The notes beneath the pieces were generated by a model, which was given only the letters and a program-made list of their open reading frames with translations, was not told where the DNA came from and searched no databases. From JBBRUG01 sp038247995 (GTDB taxonomy: Bacteria; Chloroflexota; Chloroflexia; Chloroflexales; Chloroflexaceae): a DNA stretch of 27,433 bases. Shown in pieces: positions 8,601 through 15,904 of the stretch. The DNA is taken from NCBI GenBank assembly GCA_038247995.1, contig JBBRUG010000033.1, positions 1-27,433 on the forward strand, given 5' to 3'. The position numbers were made by a program, and so were the translations under genes. Positions within the stretch are counted from its first letter, which is position 1. Each line of letters starts with the position of its first letter.

Positions 8601-9358
8601 TCATGCCCCAGCCGCTGCGAGATCACTGCTGCGGTCTGGATCACCGCTGCTGCTGCTTCGGTGAAGGTGCGCTCACTCATGCGCGCCTCGGGCGCCGAGA
8701 GGCTTACGGCCGCGATCACCTCGCCGTCCTGGTTGAAGATCGGCGCACCAATGCAACGCGCGCCCTCTTCATTTTCGCCGTCGTCGAGGCCGTAGCCCCG
8801 TTCACGGGTGCGCCGCAACTCGTCGCGCAGTCCGCCAATGGATCCATAACTCGCCGCTGTGCGTGGGGTGAGCCGGACCGGCAGATGTTCGACCCAACGC
8901 TCTTCCGGGAGAAAAGCCAGCATTGCTTTGCCCAACGCCGTGGTATATACCGGGTCGCGCCCGCCGAGTTGGGCTTGCATCCGCAACGAACGCCGGCTCT
9001 CAACCATATCGAGGTAGACAATCTCGCGCCCGTCGAGCACACCCAGGTTCACCGTTTCGTTGAAGCGATTACGCAGTTCGCGCATGGCTGGGAGGGCCAG
9101 TTCGCGCAGTTGCAACGGCTCACGCGCCATCTGCCCCAGCGCCCAAATCCGTAACCCGATCCGGTACAGATCCGTGTTTGGGTCGTGAGTCACAAAGCCG
9201 CACGCGCTGAGCGTCTGCAAGTAGCGAAAGGTCGTCGTTTTGGGCAACCCAACGCGGTGACAGATCTCCGAGAGCGCCATCTCGCGCCGCTCTTCGCCCA
9301 GGCAGAGCAACACTTGCAGCGCTTTGTATACCGGCTTAACAATGTAATCGTTCGGCAT
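8594..9358 (-). CDS. IclR-family transcriptional regulator
   Basis: This is a DNA-binding regulator of about 254 residues. An N-terminal winged helix-turn-helix covers about residues 5-70 and includes SEICHRVGLPKTTTFRYLQTL. A C-terminal IclR effector-binding (GAF-like) domain follows, with the typical segment GKAMLAFLPEE and the ending SLSAPEARMSERT. The start at 9358 gives the normal IclR length and has a GAGG ribosome site four bases upstream. A longer reading frame to 9535 would run through the promoter region. It is divergent from the amino-compound cluster and shares its promoter region, so it most likely controls that cluster and itself. The inducer is unknown. Confidence 0.93.
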   Translation of the reverse strand: MPNDYIVKPVYKALQVLLCLGEERREMALSEICHRVGLPKTTTFRYLQTLSACGFVTHDPNTDLYRIGLRIWALGQMAREPLQLRELALPAMRELRNRFNETVNLGVLDGREIVYLDMVESRRSLRMQAQLGGRDPVYTTALGKAMLAFLPEERWVEHLPVRLTPRTAASYGSIGGLRDELRRTRERGYGLDDGENEEGARCIGAPIFNQDGEVIAAVSLSAPEARMSERTFTEAAAAVIQTAAVISQRLGHDH

Positions 9359-9392
9359 AGAACCTCGTTTCGCCAGAAGAAACAGCTGTGTC

Positions 9393-9421
9393 TTGACTTG
9401 AAACGCCGGCGCCTGTATTGT
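9393..9421 (+). promoter_or_regulatory. Sigma-70-like promoter for the amino-compound cluster
   Basis: TTGACT (9393-9398), a 17-bp spacer, and TATTGT (9416-9421) form a good -35/-10 pair reading towards the threonine-synthase-like gene. Transcription would begin near 9428, leaving a short leader. Its -10 overlaps that of the opposing promoter. Confidence 0.65.
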
Positions 9422-9430
9422 ATGGGCGTT
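9402..9430. promoter_or_regulatory. Candidate IclR operator (dyad over the shared -10)
   Basis: AACGCC (9402-9407) and GGCGTT (9425-9430) are perfect inverted arms 17 bp apart, centred on the -10 elements of both opposing promoters. A second dyad, CTTGAC (9392-9397) and GTCAAG (9440-9445), frames it and coincides with the two -35 boxes. Binding of the adjacent regulator here would block both directions. This is inferred from position and symmetry only. Confidence 0.45.
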
Positions 9431-9444
9431 ACCCCGAATGTCAA
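9417..9444 (-). promoter_or_regulatory. Sigma-70-like promoter for the IclR-type gene
   Basis: Read on the minus strand, TTGACA (9444-9439), a 16-bp spacer, and TACAAT (9422-9417) give a perfect -35 and a near-perfect -10. Five of the six bases of this -10 are shared with the -10 of the plus-strand promoter (TATTGT, 9416-9421), so polymerase probably cannot occupy both at once. Confidence 0.65.
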
Positions 9445-9452
9445 GTGAGTGA

Positions 9453-10673
9453 ATGGTTATGATCGAGCTTACCTGCGCCATGTGCGGCTGGCGTGCGCCC
9501 GACGCCGACCACAGCGCATGCCCCATGTGCGGCAACCCGATTACATTGTACTATCCCGATCCGCTCGTTGTTGATCCGGCCCGGATGGGCGTCTGGCGTT
9601 ATGCGTCGCGCTTGCCTGTGCATGATCCCAGCCATGCCGTGAGCCTGGGCGAGGGCCAGACGCCATTGTTGTCCGCCAATCGGCTGGGGCGTGCGCTGGA
9701 TCTGCCGGGGCTGCACTTCAAGCTTGAAGGCGCCAACCCCACCGGCTCGTACAAGGATCGCATCGCGGCGGTCGGCATCGCCCGCCTGCGCGAGCTCGGC
9801 AAAACTGCCTGGGCGGCAACCTCGTCGGGCAATGCGGGCGCAGCGCTTGCCGCTTACGGCGCCCGCGCCGGGGTGCCGGGCCACCTCTTCACCCTGGAGC
9901 GCGCCGCGCCAGCCAAGATCGCCCAGATCCTCGCCTACGGCCCCACGGTACGGGCTGTGCGTCGGCTCGGTTACGACCCGCTCGTCGAGCAGGCGACTTG
10001 GCGCAATATCCGGGCGCTTTGTGCAGCCAACAACTGGATGATGCTCGTTACGGCGCGCTCGTTTAGCCCACACGCAATGGAAGGCGCAAAAACGATCAGC
10101 TACGAAGTGTGTGAACAACTTGGCGGGCGCGCTCCCGATGTGGTCTATGTGCCGGTTGGCGGCGGTGGCTTGCTCAGTGCAACGTGGCAGGGATTTTGCG
10201 AGTGGCACGCCGCCGGGTTGATCGATCGGCTGCCGCGCGTAGTCGCCGTGCAGGCCTGTGGCTGTGATCCGATCACCCAGGCCTGGGCCGCCGGTCGGCC
10301 GGTGACGCCAATCGATGGATGTACAAGCGCAATCTCTGGGATCCAGCTTACCGCTCCGCCCGACGGCGATCTGGCCCTGTGCGCCCTGCACGAGTCGGGC
10401 GGCTGGGCGATCAGCATTCCTGATGCCGTTACCTATCAGGCTCAGGCCGATCTCGCCGCGCAGGAGGGCGTCTTTGTGGAGCCGGCGGCGGCGATCACGC
10501 TGGCCGCCGTGCGCGCCGACCGGGCTGTCGGGCGCTTACGCGGCGACGAAACCGTGGCCTGCTGGCTCACCGGCACCGGCTTCAAAGATGCAGCGGCGGT
10601 ACAGCGTATGGCTGCCGAGCGCACAGTTGACCTGATTGAGGTGGAGCAGATTCTTCAGCTAACCAGCTTCTAG
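9453..10673 (+). CDS. Threonine-synthase-like PLP-dependent enzyme (fold type II)
   Basis: This roughly 406-residue enzyme is related to threonine synthase. An N-terminal four-cysteine ribbon (CAMC, then CPMC) precedes the PLP domain. The Schiff-base lysine lies in TGSYKDR (about K101), with SSGNAGA and the glycine-rich PVGGGG phosphate loop further on. Such enzymes carry out beta- or gamma-elimination/replacement on amino acids, often phosphorylated ones. ATG 9453 is used here; ATG 9459 has better spacing from a weak AGTGAG site and is an alternative. It heads the IclR-controlled cluster, so a catabolic elimination is more likely than housekeeping threonine synthesis. The family is sure; the reaction is not. 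Confidence 0.88.
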   Translation: MVMIELTCAMCGWRAPDADHSACPMCGNPITLYYPDPLVVDPARMGVWRYASRLPVHDPSHAVSLGEGQTPLLSANRLGRALDLPGLHFKLEGANPTGSYKDRIAAVGIARLRELGKTAWAATSSGNAGAALAAYGARAGVPGHLFTLERAAPAKIAQILAYGPTVRAVRRLGYDPLVEQATWRNIRALCAANNWMMLVTARSFSPHAMEGAKTISYEVCEQLGGRAPDVVYVPVGGGGLLSATWQGFCEWHAAGLIDRLPRVVAVQACGCDPITQAWAAGRPVTPIDGCTSAISGIQLTAPPDGDLALCALHESGGWAISIPDAVTYQAQADLAAQEGVFVEPAAAITLAAVRADRAVGRLRGDETVACWLTGTGFKDAAAVQRMAAERTVDLIEVEQILQLTSF

Positions 10674-10716
10674 CGCAAGAGCCGCTTGAGCGGCCGGTCG
10701 CCGGATCGGAAACAGC

Positions 10717-10732
10717 GGGCGCTTCAGCGCCC
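10717..10732. other. Small perfect hairpin in the intergenic gap
   Basis: GGGCGC, a TTCA loop, and GCGCCC form a 6-bp stem in the 84-bp gap after the PLP enzyme. A shorter dyad, GCCGCT and AGCGGC, lies nearby at about 10681-10694. Either may stabilise the processed transcript. There is no T-run. Confidence 0.4.
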
Positions 10733-10757
10733 CGGCTAAGCTACAAGGACCCCCTCT

Positions 10758-11537
10758 ATGAGCGGTAAACTCAGCGGCAAAGTGGTCGTGATCACCGGTG
10801 GCGGTACCGGCATTGGGCTAGGTATTGCCCAGTGTTGCGCCGCCGAGGGTGCATTGCTGGTGCTGGCCCAACGGCGGGCGGCGCTAGCTGAAGCGGCGGC
10901 GGCGGAGCTGCGAGCTACCGGCGTGCAGGCAATCGGCCTGGGCTGCGATGTACGTGACCGGGCTGCGGTACACGCGCTGCTTACTACGGCCCGCGCCAGT
11001 TTTGGCCCTGTCGATGTGCTGGTAAACAATGCCGCGCTCACCGGCGCCTCCGCCGCGCCGCGGCCCTTCCTCGAAGAAAGCGACGCGCATTGGCGCGAAC
11101 TCATCGACGTCAACCTGAATGGTGCGTTCATTTGCACTCAGGAAGCCGCCCGCCAGATGGTGGCCCACGCCAAAGGCGGCAGCATCATCAATATCTCCTC
11201 GGTGGCCCAGTACGCCGCCCAGGAGCATGCCGCACCCTACTGCGCCGCCAAGGCCGCCCTTGATGGACTAACCAAAGCCGCCGCGATCGAACTGGCGCCG
11301 CACAACATCCGGGTGAATGCCGTGGCCCCCGGCGACATCGACACCGCCGCCAGTCATACGGTTGTTGCTGCGGCCGCCGCCCGCGGCGCAAGCGGGCGGT
11401 TTTTTCGTGTCACACCGCTGGGCCGGCGCGGCACGCCCGCCGAAGTCGGCGCGGTGGTCGCCTTTCTTGCCGGCGATGAAGCAAGTTTCGTTACCGGCGC
11501 AACCTGGCTGGTGGATGGCGGATTCTTGAGTTATTAA
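10758..11537 (+). CDS. Short-chain dehydrogenase/reductase (SDR 1)
   Basis: This 259-residue classical SDR has the cofactor motif TGGGTGIG (13-20), the NNAA motif at about 90-93, and the catalytic set S148, Y161 and K165. The C-terminal VDGG is typical. It uses NAD(H) or NADP(H) to interconvert an alcohol and a carbonyl. The ATG follows an AAGGA ribosome site at 10745. It is the second gene of the cluster and is followed after 7 bp by an aminotransferase. The pair could oxidise an alcohol to a ketone that is then aminated, or the reverse. The family is sure; the substrate is unknown. Confidence 0.93.
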   Translation: MSGKLSGKVVVITGGGTGIGLGIAQCCAAEGALLVLAQRRAALAEAAAAELRATGVQAIGLGCDVRDRAAVHALLTTARASFGPVDVLVNNAALTGASAAPRPFLEESDAHWRELIDVNLNGAFICTQEAARQMVAHAKGGSIINISSVAQYAAQEHAAPYCAAKAALDGLTKAAAIELAPHNIRVNAVAPGDIDTAASHTVVAAAAARGASGRFFRVTPLGRRGTPAEVGAVVAFLAGDEASFVTGATWLVDGGFLSY

Positions 11538-11544
11538 GGCGCTT

Positions 11545-12477
11545 ATGGATCACGAACATGCCGTCTGGATCAATGGTGAACTATTGCCGCCCGATCGCGC
11601 TGTCATATCGGTGTTCGACGCTGCCGTCATGCTCGGTGATACCGTTACGGAGTCGACACGCACCTTTGCCCACAAACCCTTCAAGCTGGATCCTCATCTC
11701 AACCGGCTCTATAAGTCGCTGAAGGTTACCCGGATCGACCCCGGCTTGACGCCGTCGGAATTACTGCAAGTGACCCTCGATGTCCTGGCGGCCAACCGGC
11801 GTCTGATGCGCCCGGAGGAGGATTGCTGGATCGTCCACAATATCTCGCGCGGTCGCTCGGTGGCCGGCGCCGACCCGACCCGGCAGCGCGGTCAGGCGAC
11901 AGTGATCGTCTTCACCCAGCCGCTCAGGCTCACCGATTGGGCCCGTTTCTACCTGGAAGGCTGCCACGCCGTTACGGCAATGAGCCGCGCTGTGCCCGCC
12001 CAGGCGCTCGACGCAAAGATCAAGAATCGCAGCCGCATGGCCTATACCCTGGCCGAGATCGAGGTCAAACTCGTCGATCCGGCCGCTCAGGGCCTGCTGC
12101 TCGACACCGACGGCAATATCGCTGAAAACAAGGGCGGCAACTTCTTTATCGTCGCCGACGGTGTACTGAAAACGCCGTCGACGCGCAACGCCCTTGCCGG
12201 GATCAGCCGCGCAACAGTGCTTGAACTGGCGCGGAGCCTCGGCCTGCCTGCCGAAGTGAGCGATCTGCAACCCTACGATGTCTACACTGCCGACGAGGCC
12301 TTTTTTACCAGCACGCCCTACTGCATCATGCCCGCGACGCGCTTTAACGGCCTGCCTGTGGGTGATGGGGCCGTCGGCCCGGTGACACGCCGCTTGCTTC
12401 AGGCGTGGAGCGATCTGGTCGGTGTCGATATTGTGACCCAGGGACTTGCTCAGTTGGAACAGGCGCCGGCGCTATGA
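11545..12477 (+). CDS. Class IV aminotransferase (BCAT / D-amino-acid transaminase family)
   Basis: This 310-residue PLP enzyme of fold type IV has the expected N-terminal segment WINGELLPPDRAVISVFD. K158, in a K-x-x-N context, is the likely PLP lysine. The later signature is IAENKGGNFF, with the glutamate near the PLP nitrogen, followed by the TPYCIMP segment near the C-terminus. Relatives transaminate branched-chain or D-amino acids or cleave aminodeoxychorismate. The deviant surroundings of the lysine (AKIKNRSRMAY) argue against a housekeeping BCAT. It is separated by 7 bp from the SDR and by 25 bp from the aldolase. Confidence 0.9.
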   Translation: MDHEHAVWINGELLPPDRAVISVFDAAVMLGDTVTESTRTFAHKPFKLDPHLNRLYKSLKVTRIDPGLTPSELLQVTLDVLAANRRLMRPEEDCWIVHNISRGRSVAGADPTRQRGQATVIVFTQPLRLTDWARFYLEGCHAVTAMSRAVPAQALDAKIKNRSRMAYTLAEIEVKLVDPAAQGLLLDTDGNIAENKGGNFFIVADGVLKTPSTRNALAGISRATVLELARSLGLPAEVSDLQPYDVYTADEAFFTSTPYCIMPATRFNGLPVGDGAVGPVTRRLLQAWSDLVGVDIVTQGLAQLEQAPAL

Positions 12478-12502
12478 ACGCGCCGCCGATAAAGGAGTGA
12501 TG

Positions 12503-13426
12503 ATGATTGACCCAATCTTGCTGCGTGGCATTATTCCGCCGATCTGCACGCCCCTCACGCCCGCCGGCGATCTCGATCGGGCCTCAGTGCAACGCCTGGT
12601 GGAGTTCCAGCTCGCCGCTGGCGTGCACGGGCTGTTTGTGCTCGGCTCCACCGGCGAACTGGCTGCGCTCACCGCCGACCAGCGCCGTGAAATGCTCGAA
12701 ACGGCAGTTGCCGCGACAGCCGGGCGCGTGCCGATCCTGGCCGGTATCTTCGATACCTCGACACGCCGCTGTATTGCCAACGCCCAGATCGCCCAGGCTG
12801 CCGGCGCCGATGCACTCGTGCTTGCGCCGACCTACTACTTCCGCGCCGGTCAGCGGGAACTGCTCGATCTATTCCGCGCTGTACGCGCCGCCGTCGATCT
12901 GCCGATTATGGCCTACGATGTGCCGAGCACCGTGAACGTCAAGCTCGATGCGGCAACAGTGTGTACGCTAGCCGAAGAGGGCGTGATCTGCGGTATCAAG
13001 GACAGCAGCGGCGTCTTCGAGGGCTTCCGCGAGGTGCTGATGCGCACCCGCCATCTGCCCTTCCGCGCCTTCACCGGCTCCGAACTTGTCGTCGATGCCT
13101 GCCTGCACATGGGCGCCCACGGCAGCGTACCCGGCTTAGCCAACGTCTTCCCCGCCGCCTACGTGCGCCTGTACGACCTGGCCTGCGCCGGCGATTGGGC
13201 GGGCGCCGCCGCCGTGCAAGAGCGCCTACTCGCCTGCTTCCGCGAACTGATTACCCAGGGCGACCCGGCCTACAGCGCCAGCGCCTCGGCCCTCGGCGGC
13301 TTCAAAACCGGTCTCAAGCTACAGGGCGTGATTACGCATACCGCGCTTGCCGCGCCGCTGCACAGCTTCACGCCCGCCGAAGAGGAGCGCGTGGCCAACG
13401 TGATCCAGCGCCACGGGTTGATCTAG
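12503..13426 (+). CDS. DapA-family (dihydrodipicolinate synthase / N-acetylneuraminate lyase) aldolase
   Basis: This roughly 307-residue class I aldolase has the (beta/alpha)8 fold of the DapA superfamily. The GSTGE motif lies near residues 48-52. Y138 (YDVPS) and the Schiff-base lysine K166 (GIKDSSG) are 28 residues apart, the same spacing as E. coli DapA Y133 and K161. The start at 12503 is five bases after AAAGGAG; an earlier ATG at 12500 is possible. Family members join or split pyruvate and an aldehyde, as in lysine biosynthesis, sialic acid lysis and keto-deoxy sugar acid cleavage. In this cluster a pyruvate-releasing retro-aldol step is the best guess. Confidence 0.92.
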   Translation: MIDPILLRGIIPPICTPLTPAGDLDRASVQRLVEFQLAAGVHGLFVLGSTGELAALTADQRREMLETAVAATAGRVPILAGIFDTSTRRCIANAQIAQAAGADALVLAPTYYFRAGQRELLDLFRAVRAAVDLPIMAYDVPSTVNVKLDAATVCTLAEEGVICGIKDSSGVFEGFREVLMRTRHLPFRAFTGSELVVDACLHMGAHGSVPGLANVFPAAYVRLYDLACAGDWAGAAAVQERLLACFRELITQGDPAYSASASALGGFKTGLKLQGVITHTALAAPLHSFTPAEEERVANVIQRHGLI

Positions 13427-13435
13427 GAGCGCCCC

Positions 13436-14440
13436 ATGTGGAGTCTAGCTGAACGTCTACCCATCGAGGCCTTTCGGCTTGATCGCTGCCCGCCTGGCGT
13501 CAAGCGCCGCATACATCTCCTCGTAACCACCATGCCCGACGGTCAGCCGTTGGCCATTCCGGTGCTGATTGCCTGCGGTCGGCGCCCCGGTCCGATCTTG
13601 CTCGCCAGTGGCGCTGTGCATGGCGACGAGTACGAAGGCGTACTCGCCATTCAAGACCTGTTCGACGAACTCGACGTGGAAGCGATGGCGGGCACGTTCA
13701 TCGGCGTGCCGGTGCTGAACAGCCTGGCCTTTGCGGCGGCGACCCGCGAGAGCGCCTGGGATCAGCAGAACCTGGCCCGTACATTCCCCGGCAGCCCCAC
13801 TGGAAGCCCCACCCAGCGCCTGGCCCATGCCTTCCAGCGCTACCTGCTGCCCCGTGCCGATCTCTACGCTGACCTGCATGCCGGCGGCAATGCCTACGCG
13901 ATTAAAGAGTTGGCGGGCTATATGCTGCGCACCGACGCGATCGGCGAACGCCAGCGCGCCGCTGCAATCGCCTTCGGCCTCGATCTGGTCTGGGGCACCG
14001 CGCCGTTGCCGGGGCGCACGCTTTCCGCTGCTGCCGAACTGAACGTCCCGGCGATCTACGTCGAGTTGCGCGGCGAGGGTCGCGCCCGCGCCGCTGATGT
14101 GGCCCAGACCCGCCAGGGCCTGCGCAACCTGCTCGCGTTGCTGGGCATCTTGCCAGGAAGGTATCCAACCGAGGCGCCGCTGCTGATCGAAGACGCCGCC
14201 GCTGGGTCGGGTCATCTCCAACTCGACCATCCCAGCCCGGCGGCGGGGATCTTCGTGCCGGCAGTTCAACTCTGGCAGGCCGTCGAGCAGAATCAACCAC
14301 TCGGCAGCGTGCGCCACCCCGATGGCACGAACCTGGCCGTAATCAATGCCGGCCGAGGCGGACGCGTGCTATTCATTCGCACTCTGCCGCGCGTCTTCGC
14401 CGGCGATACCGTTGCTTTTGTGCTGGAAGTTCCACGTTGA
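13436..14440 (+). CDS. Succinylglutamate desuccinylase / aspartoacylase (AstE/AspA) family deacylase
   Basis: This 334-residue zinc carboxypeptidase-fold hydrolase removes acyl groups from N-acyl amino acids in characterised relatives. The zinc-binding H-x-x-E motif is clear (GAVHGDEYEG, H62 and E65). A second histidine is H148 in ADLHAGG, and a probable catalytic glutamate lies in YVELRGEGRA. The ribosome site AGGAG overlaps the stop codon of the upstream aldolase gene, leaving a 9-bp gap. DoeB/EutE of ectoine degradation belongs to the same superfamily, but the other ectoine genes (a DoeA-type hydrolase) are not seen here. Its presence suggests the substrate carries an N-acyl group. Confidence 0.9.
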   Translation: MWSLAERLPIEAFRLDRCPPGVKRRIHLLVTTMPDGQPLAIPVLIACGRRPGPILLASGAVHGDEYEGVLAIQDLFDELDVEAMAGTFIGVPVLNSLAFAAATRESAWDQQNLARTFPGSPTGSPTQRLAHAFQRYLLPRADLYADLHAGGNAYAIKELAGYMLRTDAIGERQRAAAIAFGLDLVWGTAPLPGRTLSAAAELNVPAIYVELRGEGRARAADVAQTRQGLRNLLALLGILPGRYPTEAPLLIEDAAAGSGHLQLDHPSPAAGIFVPAVQLWQAVEQNQPLGSVRHPDGTNLAVINAGRGGRVLFIRTLPRVFAGDTVAFVLEVPR

Positions 14441-14469
14441 AGCTGCGTGATCGACCTACCCCCTTTACG

Positions 14470-14493
14470 TCCCCCGTGCGCGGGAGCGGGGGA
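14470..14493. other. G+C-rich hairpin in the 153-bp intergenic gap
   Basis: TCCCCC (14470-14475) and GGGGGA (14488-14493) form the outer stem. The sequence resembles the CTCCC/GGGAGCGGGG hairpin at 6357-6381. The rest of the gap (14441-14593) holds a direct repeat, CAGCGTGATGCG (14529-14540) and CAGCGTGACGCG (14558-14569), around a small dyad AGCCG/CGGCT. It is the only sizeable gap in the downstream half of the cluster and could hold an internal promoter or processing site. Confidence 0.45.
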
Positions 14494-14593
14494 AGCCGCG
14501 CCCAGTGGCGGGGGTGATGCTCAGAGGCCAGCGTGATGCGCAGCCGGCGTTTCGGCTCAGCGTGACGCGTAACCATAAGAAAGGACCTTCCCG

Positions 14594-15904
14594 ATGCCAA
14601 CATGGACCGAGTCGCAACGCATGCTTGAGCGCGCACGTCAGTCGATACCCGGCGGCGTGACGAGTAATGTTCGCGCCGGCGAGCGCCCATTCCCGCTCTT
14701 TTTCGCCCATGCCGCTGGCGCAACGATTACCGATGTTGATGGCAATGCCTATATCGACTATGTGCTCGGTCAGGGGCCGATGATCCTCGGCCATTCGCAC
14801 CCGGCCGTGCTCGACGCCGTCGATCAGGCGATGCGCCGCGGCCAACTGTTCGCCGGCCAGCACGAGTTGGAGATCGAGGTCGCTGAAACCCTGGTACGCC
14901 TGGTACCCTGCGCCGAATTGTGCCGCTTCGGCGTGAGCGGTTCGGAACTGGTGCAGGCGGCCATGCGCCTGGCTCGCGCCGTTACCGGACGCACGCTGAT
15001 TTTGCGCTTTGAGGGCCACTACCACGGCTGGTTCGACAATGTGCTGCTCAATGTTGCTACGCCACCCGCGCAGGCCGGCCCGCGCGAACACCCGCAACTG
15101 ATCCTGGGTAGCGCCGGGCAAACTGCCAGCGTCTGCGAAGATTTCTTGCTGCTGCCCTGGAACGATCTCGCCCTGGTTGAGCAACTCTTCGCCGAGCATG
15201 GCCATCGCATCGCCGCAATTATGACCGAGCCGATGATGTGTAATACCGGCGCGATTGCGCCTGAACCCGGCTTTTTAGAGGGCTTGCGCCGGCTCTGCGA
15301 TCAGTATGGCGCGTTGCTCTACATGGACGAGATTATTACCGGCTTCCGCCTCGGCCTCGGCGGCGCGCAGGGGCGTTTTGGCGTCACGCCCGACCTGTCC
15401 ACCTTTGCTAAGGCGCTGGCTGGCGGCTTCACCAGCGCTGCGCTGGTGGGGCGCGGCGAGTATATGGAACGCTTCGCTCGTGATGTGAACCACTCCGGCA
15501 CCTTCAACGGCAATGTGATCTCGATGGCCGCCGCCGCTGCGGCGCTCGCTGAGCTTGAACGCGACGACGGCGCAATCTATCGCCAGATGGAGCAGATCGG
15601 CGCGACGCTGATCAGCGGCATCCGCGAACTGGCGCAGCGCCACGATCTACCGTTGCTCGTGCAGGGTTTCCCCACCGCCTTCCACGTCTCGTTCACTGAA
15701 CACGAAGCCATTCGCGACTATCGTGATTACGCATTACACTGCGACAAAGAGCGCTACGCCCAACTCAAAGTGGCGTTACTGCAGCGCGGCGTGCGCGTGC
15801 TCGACCGGGGGATCTGGTATATCTCAGCCGCGCACACCCCTGCGCACGTTGAACGCACGCTCGAAGCCCTTGACGCGGCCCTTGTCGAGGTACGCAGGGT
15901 ATGA
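14594..15904 (+). CDS. Class III aminotransferase, glutamate-1-semialdehyde aminomutase type
   Basis: This 436-residue PLP enzyme of fold type I has the class III pattern: IPGGVTSNVRAGERPFP near the start, GHYHGW in the middle, DEIITGFR (the aspartate that pairs with PLP nitrogen), and STFAKALAGG with the PLP lysine K273. It resembles HemL but sits in a catabolic operon rather than with haem genes. Such paralogues often act as omega- or beta-transaminases. The start follows AAAGGA at 14580-14585, and the gene overlaps the next by 4 bp (ATGA). With the class IV enzyme it gives the cluster two aminotransferases of unrelated fold. Confidence 0.91.
   Translation: MPTWTESQRMLERARQSIPGGVTSNVRAGERPFPLFFAHAAGATITDVDGNAYIDYVLGQGPMILGHSHPAVLDAVDQAMRRGQLFAGQHELEIEVAETLVRLVPCAELCRFGVSGSELVQAAMRLARAVTGRTLILRFEGHYHGWFDNVLLNVATPPAQAGPREHPQLILGSAGQTASVCEDFLLLPWNDLALVEQLFAEHGHRIAAIMTEPMMCNTGAIAPEPGFLEGLRRLCDQYGALLYMDEIITGFRLGLGGAQGRFGVTPDLSTFAKALAGGFTSAALVGRGEYMERFARDVNHSGTFNGNVISMAAAAAALAELERDDGAIYRQMEQIGATLISGIRELAQRHDLPLLVQGFPTAFHVSFTEHEAIRDYRDYALHCDKERYAQLKVALLQRGVRVLDRGIWYISAAHTPAHVERTLEALDAALVEVRRV

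Noticed and set aside
9441..10391. 316-codon minus-strand frame inside the PLP enzyme gene
   Set aside because: It has no domain pattern, and the plus strand has a full threonine-synthase-like sequence with a PLP lysine.
14594..15904. Housekeeping hemL of tetrapyrrole synthesis
   Set aside because: The sequence is of the glutamate-1-semialdehyde type, but it is coupled to an M81 hydrolase and SDR with no haem gene nearby. A paralogue with another substrate is more likely.
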